Of a stretch of 64,000 bases of DNA, positions 30,449 through 43,300 are shown piece after piece. Below the pieces are notes generated by a model. The model did not search any database. It was given only the letters and a program-made list of their open reading frames with translations, and was not told the DNA's origin. Location: the NCBI GenBank assembly GCA_002633025.1, contig NMRB01000815.1, positions 201,295-265,294 on the forward strand. The letters run 5' to 3'. Position 1 is the stretch's first letter; every line of letters starts with the position of its first letter. Origin of the DNA: Notospermus geniculatus. Taxonomy: Eukaryota > Nemertea > Pilidiophora > Heteronemertea > Lineidae. The position numbers were made by a program, and so were the translations under genes.

Positions 30449-33368
30449 TAATCTTAGGTGCAAGGTTATAACCGTTAAATAGAGATATAACTTTCCAGAC
30501 ATTTCAAAGTTTATCATGTTCTGAAATACACCAAAATCACAGTAAGGTCACAGGGACCTGACGTTGCCACTGGGATTACACGTTTCTCCAACGGTATCAT
30601 ATCAAAAGCGACAGTATCAGGAATTTGATTCAAAGATATCATCAGCGTGCTGTGTGGTCAGCATCGCCGACAATTACCAACAGGAGAAGCTGGGACCTAT
30701 CCCAGGACCTTATTCACAAAGCCCACGTAAATTTAAGAGCAAAGAAATCCTTTGCCAAGCTGATAGCCAACAATAGATTGCCCGCCAACGGACAACACTA
30801 CGGTAGTTACAAGATCTCTTCGGGAATAAGGTCACAGGTCGTCCAACGTCACCGGTGCATGGTGGAGTGGTGGCCAGGCCAAGCATGTTGTAATAAACCC
30901 TCAAAGAATGACGGCATGAAAATATATGGGAAGTGCAAATCAGATAGATCTCTTTTTGATATTCCCTACGTCTCGACTGAACAGTTGTATTACTGTATTC
31001 GAGTTAGACGTTATGGCTAGTTTATTGATGACCAGATATTTTGGTGTTGTACGTATGCTGCTTCAGGCTGCTGATTTATGACCTTGGCCAGGAGATCGAG
31101 TAGTGGGATGGTGGCTCGGGTTTTCATGTCCCACTATAAGTACCCACATCACGGTGGATATGAAAATCCAACTGGTTAGATAAAAAGAGAAATTGATGTT
31201 GGTTGTATATTCAGGCATTAAAGGCATCAGGGAATGCAAAAGTTTAAAAGGCTCGGGAAAATACCCCGGTTTCCTCCTTAACTACTTCTGGAACATCATT
31301 CCAAGTCAGCAAGTCATCAGTACAAGCTTCCTCTGGTAGGCCTACCAAGCGTTACCTAGAAATGTTACCTACGATTATCTGGACATGAGTTTCATTAAAT
31401 CTTCCATGGCAAAGAGGCTTTTATGTTACATGTTGTTTGACATGGAACATTTTGAACAACATTCCTTCGAAACTTTCCTGTACCTTTTTGTGTTAAAAAG
31501 TTCGAATGTTGTAGCTTAGAGGCCATAACTGAGCTAGCAATGTCGTGAAGAGAAGAGAAATGAGTTGAACTGCTCTCCAGCACGTGCTGGTTTGGTTAGG
31601 AAGTTGGTGAATCAGCGTATTTTTATGCTCGCCGTATCTGCATCTAATTTCTTTTAGAGAAGTTGTGATATTTCACGTTTTACACTAACTACAGGAATTG
31701 CTGATTCTTTCAACGATTTCCATTTGGTGGCGAACTGTACTGGTAGGCTATACCTACTAGTACACAGTGGCGTGTAGCCTACATACTCTACTTATAGGGA
31801 AGATTGTCGACAGAGAAAATCCGAGATCTTTGCTTATAAGCTGTGTGGAAAGATAACTGGCATTTATACTGTTTATTCATAAATTTATGTTCAAATTTAT
31901 AACGCGGACAAAAAATGTGATAAGAAAAGCCAGCAATTAGTAGGGTCACAGCTTAGATACACATGGTTGGCCTTAAGGCGATTCTTGGCAGTAGTTTTAT
32001 GGATACCAAGTGCATTCATCGTGCCTGCCATGAGACAGGGTCGACTCCAAAATAAGGGTCAAGTGACGGAGACACTCAATAAATACCATTGTTGAATTTA
32101 GATAGTAAACATTGTTAAACATGCACATACTTACAGTGCTAAAAATACAGATTTCAAGGTGATAGGCTGTATAACTATGTCTGTGGTGATTGTGTCAAGT
32201 GTTCATAATTTTGATATCAATGAAATCACCACTTTACTAGAGTTGTGGAATGCCTCACAGTCTTACCCGACAATGAAAAATAAAGTAGGACATGCTTTCT
32301 AGATTTCTTAAAACGCATCGTAACATGTTTGATTTAATTAGTAAATTCCAGGCTGAATCAGTATAAGCTTACTGAACGTGCTCAATAAAATGTAGCATAT
32401 GAAAAGGTATCTTGGTATTAAGTCAATAGTCCTTCAGCTATTGTAAGTCTGTATGAATGGAGTGGAGCTGTAGTAAGGCATAAAAAGTAATGCGTTTCCG
32501 TACGCACGGCGTGTTGGGCACAATATCACCGAGATTTAGGCCTACTGATGCATTGCTGCCAATCATGTGAAGTTGATGTTTTTGGATCCTTTGATAAAGA
32601 AATTATTCTGTTAAGCCTGATTTACTTCGTCGAGCAATGGCAGAGCAGTATGCTGAAGACCATAACTGAAGCATTGCGGATATCTCTAGCTAAGCAGTTA
32701 CTAATTCGACAACTACATGCATGACCTCAGATCTGTTTAGATTGTGATGGCAGCAAAAGACAATATCCTTTAAGGTCGTTCATTTTCATCAGAGTAGATG
32801 TGAATAGAGTAAATTACTGATATGAATATTCCGTTTTCATTCATTGTATGAAAATCTGTCGTTGTTGGCCTTGACACACTCATCTGAAGGACGGAGATAC
32901 ATTGTATTATGCAGCTTTGATTTGAATTATTGGCACTTTCAACAATGCTGGACAGGAAGCACATCGTCCTGTTGACCCCTGTCATGGCCATGTTTGGTTA
33001 AAGCGTTTTCTCATCAATCACACGATTCTACAAACTCATTTCTAAGTGTTAGGGCCGTTGTCCCGAAATAAAGATGACAAATATCGATATCACTTCCATC
33101 AGATTCCTTTCATATTTGAGCAATTCGCTGAAACTAGTAACAATTTAGGCTACATGTAGATTGAGTACATCGAGAAAAATGGAATTTAACTTAGGAAAGA
33201 AGGATTAGGGGAAAAGTTAAAGCTGACCTATCTGCAAATTTATGGCTCCAACACTAAGAGGGACCATTCCCTAAAAATGTCCAATCATAGCCACAGCATT
33301 GTTTGGGCCATCCCACTAATGGTTTCAGCTAGTTTATAGGGAAATGTATAGGAATGTATCTATTACAG
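30449..33368. other. Spacer between the arms, no coding exon recognised
   Basis: About 2.9 kb of AT-rich single-copy-looking sequence between the single n at 30448 and the first LN exon. Apart from a MITE at 30703-30836 I find no splice-flanked laminin, GPCR or RNA-gene signal on either strand. Short open frames here lack any recognisable protein. It is either laminin 5' intron or joined foreign flank. Confidence 0.6.
30703..30836. repeat. MITE, CTTATTCAC family (spacer)
   Basis: AGGACCTTATTCACAAAGCC at the start and TTCGGGAATAAGGTCAC at the end, with the family interior (CCTTTGCC, CTGATAGCCAACAATAG). Confidence 0.68.
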
Positions 33369-34390
33369 ATCTACACTGTAGCATATGTGATTGTGAAGGC
33401 TGCCAATTCCCCTCGACCAGGCAACTGGATCCTTGAAAAATCAATTGATGGAAAACACTACGAGCCATGGCAGTATTTTGCCATCAGTGATTCTGACTGC
33501 TTCAATCAGTTTGGCATCCAGCCAACCATCGGCAAGCCCAAGTACAAGAAAGATAGTGACGTCATCTGTACCTCCTTCTACTCGCGGCTGGACCCACTGG
33601 AAAATGGAGAGGTGAATACTATTCTTCATAAAAAGAGGAAAAGGATGAACTAAATAAATGTGTTGCATATCATCTGAAGATGTTTAATATTCACATCATA
33701 TTCACTGTATCAATCATGGAATCAACAAAATGACCAAATTCAGAAACACCCAATCCATTTGCTACATTTATTGAAAACTACGACGAATGAGCGCGTGGTG
33801 TGGACGTAGTCTTATAAAAATATCCCTCGACCCGTCATGAAGAGATGAATACCATTTCAGATTCATATATCGTTGGTTAATGGCCGACCAGGAGTTGATG
33901 GACCGTCGAGAGAACTACTGGTAAGTAGGACTTCATTACTGTGGCTGATCACGCAGGATTCGTCGGATAGTACTCGGAAGCTGACACCAGATGGAGCTTT
34001 CACTTAATTAGCAAGGCTGATCATCTAACCTTAGCATAACGTTTCCTTACAGGATTTTACATCTGCACGCTACATCAGGTTAAGATTCCAGCGAATCAGG
34101 ACCTTGAATGCTGACCTTATGACCATACAGATGAACGAACTTAGTGACATTGATCGAACAGTCACAAGGAGGGTAAGCTATCGTCCCTGAAGTACTTGAG
34201 GTTTTCCTAAGAGCAGCGATTCCGTGATTTATCACCTATCGCTATCAGCTTGTTGTCATTTTCTTTTGTCGATTTGGAATAAAACTTCTTTTTTTCCTTG
34301 CAGTATTACTACTCCGTGAAGGATATATCCATCGGTGGTCAGTGCATCTGCTTTGGTCATGCTGAGGTCTGCCCGAGGGGCGAGGGTGAT
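33369..34390 (+). CDS. Laminin alpha LN domain (domain VI), C-terminal part (right arm only)
   Basis: Exons 33369-33611, 34053-34172 and 34304-about 34390. They read [50 protein letters not shown], then [20 protein letters not shown], then [20 protein letters not shown]. These are hallmark laminin N-terminal domain sequences, used for polymerisation of laminin networks. The third donor is my choice of GAT|GTAGGT, which puts the next exon ([12 protein letters not shown]) in frame; another donor a few codons earlier is possible. The first LN exons and the start codon were not found. Confidence 0.9.
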
Positions 34391-37300
34391 GTAGGTGTAG
34401 CCATGTATTTCATCGATACAGCAGTTAGCACCTTCTCTATCGTATCTCAACGGATCTCTTCAATAGATATCGCCAATACTTCTTGATTGCTGCCAGTGAA
34501 CGAAGTGTATTTTTCGGTGATTTATACTCTAAAATGTTGAAATAAAACACACACCGTCGTTCCACAACACTTACTTTATTTGTAACTCCTTTCAGAGTGT
34601 AAAATGTGAATGCCAACATAACACCTGCGGTGATTCATGCGAGAGATGCTGTCCTTTATTTAATCAACATAAATGGCGATCAGGGACCAAACGTGATCCG
34701 GGTATCTGTGAAGAATGTAACTGTAACGGTCATGCCGATTCCTGTGTCTTCAACCAGACAGTGGCAGACCTGAAAATGAGCATGAACAAACAGGGAGTGT
34801 TCAATGGTGGTGGAGTCTGCGTTGGCTGCAGGGACAACACCGAGGGTATCAACTGTCAGACCTGTGAGGAAGGTTACTACCGTCCAGCCAATCTCCCCGC
34901 GGATAATCCCAGACCCTGTTACAAGTGTCGGTGTGACAGCGTTGGTTCAACAGGCGTCTGTGTAAGAGACTCAAGCAGGATCAGGGAGGAACTAGTAAGG
35001 ATTACTATTTGCTTGTGTTTGACCAAAGAAGAGCATACATGTAGTTTATCATGAAGAAACCTGTCGTTGACGATAATTGTAGGTTCGACAAGTACGAAAT
35101 GCTGGACAGAGCAAATTGTTGATGTCTGTGATGCCCATATGGATTGACCTGAAATAAAGAAGTGTGCATTTTGAAATTCATGATCAGCTGTATACTAGTA
35201 TGCTTAAGTCATCACGGAATGCATTCAACTTTTCTTACTTCCAGTTTCCCGGAGACTGTATTTGTAAACCAGGATATACTGGCCCGAGTTGTGATCGCTG
35301 TGTTGCTGGCTTTAGAGGCTACCCGAACTGTGAACCTTGTCCCTGTAGCAAGATAGGCAGTATCAACGAGGACACCTGCCGAGGAGACTGCATATGCAAG
35401 GTACAAAACAATAACCGTGCCATCCATTTGTCATTGAGGAGTCAGTCATGTATTTCAAAGCTTGTAGGACTGAGAGAAAGCTGGACTGCAAAAAAACTGG
35501 ATATCTAGTTTTGCAAAAGACCACCAGAGGGCAGTACCTCATAACTTGATAGACTACCAGCGTATTTGGTGGCGCCACTGTATTCACTCTGAGTCTGTCA
35601 ACGGAGTCGCATCAAAGAAGAGCGTCCAAGTGACGTGTACAGATGACATGATGTATAAAATGCCTTTTTTCTTCTTACAGAGAAATGTTGGAGGAGAACA
35701 ATGCGACCGTTGCCGACCTGGCTATTATAACTTAGATGGTAATAATCCTACTGGATGCAGCCCGTGTTTCTGTTTTGGTGTGACGGACGTCTGCCGAAGC
35801 GTTAAGTGGGGACGTTACCAGGTAAGCCAAAACGAACCGTCTATGAATATCGTTTTTACTTATTATTTCACTTTACTTGCCTTCCTTGTCGAATTTCCCA
35901 CGGTACTTGATTGTCTCAAGTCGAAGAAGCAAAGGAGGGGATAGTGACAGTCACTATAGCATGGACAGTACGAATTTGGGATCCTATGAAGAAAGGGCCG
36001 ATGCTTCATATTTTTGTTTTTCTCATACATGTATTTTCAGATCGCCGTGCTGGAGGGTTGGTACATGTCTGACACGATTTCCAAGAATGTATCCGATCCT
36101 GACTTCACGCCAACAGAGTTAACATTTGATGCATTGAATAAAGGACTCGTAGGTACACCAGCCTATTGGACTGCGCCACCAGAATTCCTTGGAAATAAGG
36201 TATGGTTCTCATTAGATTATGGCCCGTATTCTAGAAGCCTCCTTAACTCTAAGGTCCAGTTAACCTTTACTATTCTGCCCTGTAAACAATAGCTAAAGGT
36301 AAACCTTAGGAATATTATCATTAACATTCGCTCAATTCATCTGAGGTCTTTTCCCTTTCAGTTGGTGTCTTACGGTGGGACCCTGAACTACTCAATCTAC
36401 TACGAGATTGAGAATTCTGGCCCTCCAGGCAGCTACTTGGCTGATACAGACATACTCCTGCAGGTATGGTATGGCGATGAGAAATAACTGGCTGGAAAAA
36501 CTAAACAAATCCAATAAAGGACACCATTTCAGGTCAACCATGGATAGCCGCGTAGAGATTATTTTACTCCATATGAATTCTGACATTTCTGATTTGCTGT
36601 TTTTAGGGTAATAACGGAATGACGATTGGTCACGGAGGTTCGTACCGCCGGTCAGGCAAAATCCACATGCTTTCTGCGAGGCTTCTAGAAAATGACTGGC
36701 AGCACATCAACCTGACTGGAGGATACTGGGGCTCAGAAGCATCGAAGAGGGACTTCATGTCTGTTCTGCACAAACTTGAAAAGATTCTCATCCGAGCTAG
36801 TTTCCATACAAGTCAACGGTTCTCCAAGTAAGCATCAAGTTGCACCATTTGTCTAAATGGCCGACTGAAGGGACCACTTACCTGTAGTACGTGTACACAG
36901 AAATGTACGTACACATGTACATATAGTTGGAAAGATCCTTGTTTCTGCCCATGACATCCCCAAACCCAAAGTGATAAAACCCAGACAACATTGTTGTTCT
37001 GTTGACGAAAACGAAAACTTTCCTGAGAGTACATGTAGGCTATGATATTCGATAGCAAGTTCTAAGCACCACAAGCACTCGGCCGTTCTTCAGGCGGAGT
37101 TTTCACCTCAAACGATAGACGATCACTCTGGATTTCAAAGTCTTCATTTCATTGTAGATTGTCCAACGTTCGTATGGATTCAGTTGGTGAGAGTGTCATC
37201 AATCCAAAGGGAGAAACGCTGATGTCGGTAGAGCAGTGCCACTGTCCACCAGGCTATTCCGGCCTCTCTTGTGAGGTTAGTCCACTTTACAATCAATCGA

Positions 37301-40300
37301 CAGACATCAAGGCCCGAGACGTCCATCCGAGCCGCAAGCAGCGTCCGCATTCGGTCAGCAGTCGAGGACTTTTTTGTGATCAATTCTCCATATAACAATA
37401 TACATTCAGAATGAGGAAATCGCCAGATTAGAGCTTGAAACTTCACATGTCCCAGCGATTCTATTGTCAGGTGGAATCGTGCAACTTCCGAGGACTTTCT
37501 GACTTGGCTGGTGATCGCCACCGCGGGATATACGAGAGGCTACTTAGTTTTTTTGTTAAATAACGTTAGTTTTTTTTTGTTAAATATTTTTCAGACTTGT
37601 GTAACTGGTTACCGACGTGTCAACAACCAGCTTTACAACGGGGAATGTCGTCGGTGCGATTGCCATGGCCACACTGACGTCTGCGACCCTTTTACCGGGA
37701 TATGCCAGGTATGTCTTACGATGACGTAATAACTGCTGAGCATTAGATGTCGTCATGGAAATTTTTTTTTCATACTTGAAGAAGTAAGAAAAAGTCATTA
37801 TTGAATTTGCTTACAGGACTGCAAGAACAATACAGAAGGCCTGAGATGTGAAGCCTGTAAAGTTAGTTACTACGGCGATGCCACTAAAGGCAGTGAAGAT
37901 GATTGCAAGAAATGTGCCTGTCCTCTCAAAGAACCATCCAATTATTTTGCCCGGCAATGTATCGCTGCAGGCCCCGATGACTTCATCTGCTTGAACTGTC
38001 AGAGAGGTTACACTGGTCCCCACTGCGAAAAGTAAGAAGGCGGCCTTTTAATCCATCAAAATCATAATTCAAAATGATATTAAAAAATTTTTACAATCAA
38101 AATGCTCCTGTTTTCATGTAAAATGCATACATGTACATGTAAAAGACAAAGAGAATACGTGGCCGTACAGCAGTTTTTGCTGATTAGAACATTCGGATAA
38201 AAAAAGGAATAATGGATTCTTACTCCATCCTTTATTAAGTGTGACTTCATCATTTCCACCACACTTCATATTGACCCTCTTCTTTTTAGCTGTGATGATG
38301 GATTCTTCGGCAACCCGAATATCCCTGGCAATTATTGCCAGAGCTGTAACTGTAGTGGTAACGTGGATCCGAACGTTGTGGGTAACTGCAATACAACCAC
38401 TGGTCAGTGCTTGAAGTGTATATTCAACTCTGAAGGTTACAACTGTGAACGCTGCAAAGATGGATTCTTTGGCAACCCTTTGAAGCAGGAATGCAGAGGT
38501 AAGGAATGACTCATCCTGTTTCTATGATTCTACAACTTCACAAACTTCTACATTGTTGACAATTCGATCCTTTTTCGAACTACATGTACATGTTGTGAAC
38601 GAAAATGATTTTTTGGATGCATGTACAATGTATCTGCTAAAAACGTTCGTGGATAGCACTGTAACGTTCTTCCCTCTCTCGCCAGCTTGTGGGTGCAACA
38701 GATACGGTTCTTTGAACTCCAGCTGCAATCAAATCGACGGTCAGTGCTACTGTAAAGCCAACTTCACTGGAAAGATGTGTGACAAGTGTGTGGTAAGTCA
38801 ATGACTCAATAAGCTAATGCCATTTTCATCGTCGAGATAGTCCAGTCATGATGTCGTATCTACATGTATACAGGAGTTATCACAATCAGCAAACTTGGTT
38901 TTTCTGTTTTCAGATTGGTACGGGTGACATCAAGGACGGTTGTCGTTCTTGTGCCTGCAACACGACGGGTTCGAACTCAAGCATCTGTGATCAGGTTACT
39001 GGGCTGTGCCCCTGCAAGTTTGGAGTCACTGGCGTGAAATGTGATAGGTGTGCTCCAGGGTATTACGGATATTCAGAAAATGGATGCAAAGGTAAGCTTA
39101 CCATTTCAAAATATGTGTTTGAATGGCGTATTTGATAACCAGCATGTCGGGTAACATTGGTTTACTTGGAACTCCATTTGTCTCATTTCAGCCTGTAATT
39201 GTAATCGCATGGGCTCCTACGGCATCAGCTGCAACCAGCTGAATGGCACCTGTAACTGCCGGCCCAATGTTATTGGTAAAAAGTGTGGTGCAGTGAAGGT
39301 AAGAATTTCATTTGTATTTCCATGCCCCGTATGTTTTTGTCTTCCATAAACAGTGTGGAATGGATTCTGCCCAGCAATTGCCAGCGTCATCGCTGTCTGC
39401 TTTTCTATGTACTTAACGTCTGAGACGGTATTTGGCATTTCTTGCTTCAGCCTGGCTTTTTTTGGAGAAATGATACCGATGGAGACGGTGATGGTGGAAA
39501 GGATGGCGATGGTGGCAAGGATGGAGATGGTAAGAAGGATGGAGATGGTGGAAAAGACGGAGATGGTGGAAAGGATGGAGGTGGAAAGGATGGAGATGGT
39601 GGGAAGGATGGTGGAAAGGATGGAGATGGTGGGAAGGATGGTGGAAAAGATGGAGACGGTGGAAAGGATGGAGATGGTGGCAAGGATGGGGATGGTGGAA
39701 AGGATGGAGATGGTGGAAAGGATGGAGATGGAGGAAAGGATGGAGATGGTGGAAAGGATGGTGATGGTGGGAAGGATGGAGATGGTGGGAAGGATGGAGA
39801 TGGTGGAAAAGACGGAGACGGTGGTAAAGATGGAGATGGTGGAAAAGATGGAGATGGTGGGAAGGATGGAGATGGAAAAGATGGCAGTGATAAAGATAAT
39901 GGAGGTGCCCAGGCTTGTGGATGCGACCCCGTCGGTTCCATTTCATCAGTATGTAACCCATTTAGTGGACAATGTCCTTGCAAGCCTGGTGTTAGGGGAA
40001 GAACATGCAACAAATGCAAGAAGGATCACTGGGGTTTCAGTGAAAATGGCTGTTTGAGTAAGTAACCGTGACTTTCAGTTACCTTTTGTGATTTTGTTGC
40101 TTAAAACATTGCGTGATGATTAACAGCTTCAACTGATATTCATTTTCAGCTTGTGATGTGTGCGATGTACCTGGCACTGTGTGTGATCGTATCACAGGGA
40201 AGTGTAAGTGTCCTCCCAACACGGTCGGAAGGAGATGTGAAGACTGTGCACCGTTCACCTTTGACCATGACCCATACGATGGATGCAAGGTAAGTTACGG

Positions 40301-43300
40301 TTATTTCAATGTAGGATTTTGAAGGTCGAAATAAAGTGAATGATAAGTAAGGGGTAGAAGGCTCTTCATTTCACATTGTACAGAAATTTTGCATCACGGA
40401 CGGGGATGCTGCTTACCTGACACAATCTGTTTCTTTCAGCCGTGCAACTGTTCCATTGGTTCCATAGGCCGTGACTGTGATGGAATGACCGGCAACTGTC
40501 CTTGTAAACTGGAGTTCACGGGTAAAAAGTGTGATGAATGTAGCTTTGGCTACATTAACTATCCAACTTGTAAACCGTGTATGTGCAACCTGGATGGCAC
40601 GTTACCGAATGGGTGCAGGAATGGACTCTGCCAGTGCGATGGTTCAGGACAATGTCGATGCAAGGTAGGTAGGCCTATCCGAGGTAAATGGGGATAGACA
40701 ACAAATAACTCCCTCAGTCCTCTCATATTTGGTAGGCCTACTAGTTTTATAGGCCTACATCAATTTTTTATTGGCAACAGGACTAATCACTTAGGCAAGC
40801 CCGAACCCGTCAGTCATCTCCACCTCTACCTGTCAATCGTCACCACCGTCATCAATTAACTGTCAATCACCGCAATTTACTGATTGGGCTGCAGGCGTAA
40901 TATCATAAAATTGCCTCAAATGGTTATTCTCTGGGAATATAAGCAACCTAAATATCTTTCTATCTATACAGGATAATGTTGTTGGGAAAAAATGCAACAC
41001 ATGTAAGCAAGGAACATTCAGTCTTGACGATGGCAATCCGAAAGGATGTACCGAGTGCTTCTGCTTCGGTAGGACAGAGGAGTGCGAACAGGCCCCTTAT
41101 GTATGGAGTAGGGTAAGTAGGGGATAACAGTAACACCCCTAGTATACGTTGGCTGCTACCCTGGTACTGCCATTTGAATGAATTTGAATATCGCAGAGAA
41201 CTGCGTAGGCCTCCCTGTATTAGCAGTCCCTTTGTATGCCATTGGGAACGATGCTCCACAATCTGTGTTCTGTCAGGTGCTATTATCACACGAACCTTTC
41301 GTCCTACAAGTTCTTATGCAGCTCTCTGCCGCAGAAATGCCAAAGAGTCTAATATGACCCAGGATGATATTTGTGGAGTCAAAATCTCCATCTCTTCGTT
41401 ACAGCTGTTTGCACAGGAGAGGAATGTCACCTTTGTGTCGAGAAGTGAAGCTGCATTTGCCATCGACCCCAGGAGAGCTCTGTTAGTCATTCCACCAGGA
41501 GCAGACTTGGTTCACATTAACTCAAACAAACCTCTCTACTGGAGTCTTGTTGGTGATTTCCGAGGTGATAAGGTAACTGTCCTTGCACTCGACGGATTCC
41601 GATTCCACACCATCCAAATACTGTACAATATGAAAACTGGAAAAAATTATGTTATTCAAAAAGGAGCACATATATTGCCCAAAATCGGGGTTTCGCGTCT
41701 GTACTAGGCCCCTACTTTAACTTGGCTAGCAATTTCATTGGACGTCATCTGTTATCCATGCTACGCTTCTTTTCAGATTTTATCATACAATGGAAAACTA
41801 CGTTTCACCGTCTACTATGAGACCAAGCGTCGGGGAATTGCCAGCACTCCATCGCCAGTAGCAGGGGATAACATCCCTCTCATCCAGCTTGTAGGCAACC
41901 ATAGGATCTATCTCGAGTATTACGACAACACACCGTTAGTGGAAGGAGAAAATAACGTTTTTGAAGTTGCTCTGAGGGAGGTAAGTTTGGTATTGTTTCT
42001 CGGTTCAGAAGCGTCCTAGGGTTTCTGGCACCACCATTGCACATTTCCCCACTCAGCAGTATGGTTAAGTCGGGAACTAAGGTTTTTCTGTCTCCGACGT
42101 AAAATAACCGCCGAGTGAGCATTTGGTTAGTGGTAGATCTGAGCAAAGGCGATTGATTTGTCAAAATTAAAACGTGTTTCTATTCAGCAGCAGAAGATAT
42201 TTCCTACATTTTGCAACCTGTCGGTTCTGACAAATGGTATCTTTAAAATGGTCACTTTTTTGAGCAGCAAAACATACTCTTTACCTCTGCCTTATAAAAT
42301 GGCAATGTACAACCGTAGATAATGAAATTAAATGCATAGTTACACAAGGCGATGACATCGCAAAACCCGGCTGTTTTGATAAGAAGGCCAATAAATGATG
42401 GGTCAGGGTTCATATTGGAGTATATGACGTATAACAGCCAGACGGCGGCGTTGGGGGTCATGAGAATTATATATGTAAAAGAAATAAGCAGGAGATTCAA
42501 CAAGATCTTCATGTCTTGCCTGTCGTCTTTTGACATCTCAGCTCGCTTTTGAGAACCACGGAAGATTCCAATCAGAATGAAGCAATTTGCAACCAGCATG
42601 ACGACACAAGGGATGTAGTAATAAAGCCCGTAGTCAACTTCTAATAGAGCTAACTGCATTGTGACATTACCTATGTAGTAGCAAAGGACCATACCATAAC
42701 CGAAGTACACATCTACCAAGATAGGACGATGGACAGTTGTCGCAGCGGACATCAGAAATACGATTCCGACGGCCAAGAAACGTTTCTTTGTTGTGATATT
42801 GGCTCTCTTTAGCGGAAACCAAACAACAATGGCTCTTTCCAGGGAATAAGCTGCGATCAGCCATGCTGACATGAAGCTCGATATCATGAGAATGTAGTTC
42901 GATATTTTGCAAGAGAATGTTGAAATAGTCATGATATCAACTGGCCTGTAGTCGACGATGAACTGTAGGCCTTGTCGAGGCCATAGTGTGACTAGCGTAG
43001 CAACGATATAAACAGCATCGGAAGCAGCCAAACAACTCAAATAGTGAATACTAGCGTCTTGTCTCCTCCTTGATCGTACAAACACAACTATAGAAAGGCC
43101 ATTTCCGAGTAGCCCCGTAGATGCAATGATGATCGTCATATAGCCCTGAAAGAATGCCAAGACCTTATCCAGATGTGCCAATGTTAATGACGTCATCACC
43201 CTTGTCAGGCCATTGTCGGTTTCGTCCGTGGTAGGGGTTCTCACCATTGTGCCAGTCAGGGTACATGAGGTTCCAGTGTATCATACGTGATCTGTACCCC

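Noticed and set aside
31395-33000. Small open frames in the spacer (for example 31395-31583 and 32770-32991)
   Set aside because: Short, no recognisable protein, no splice or promoter support.
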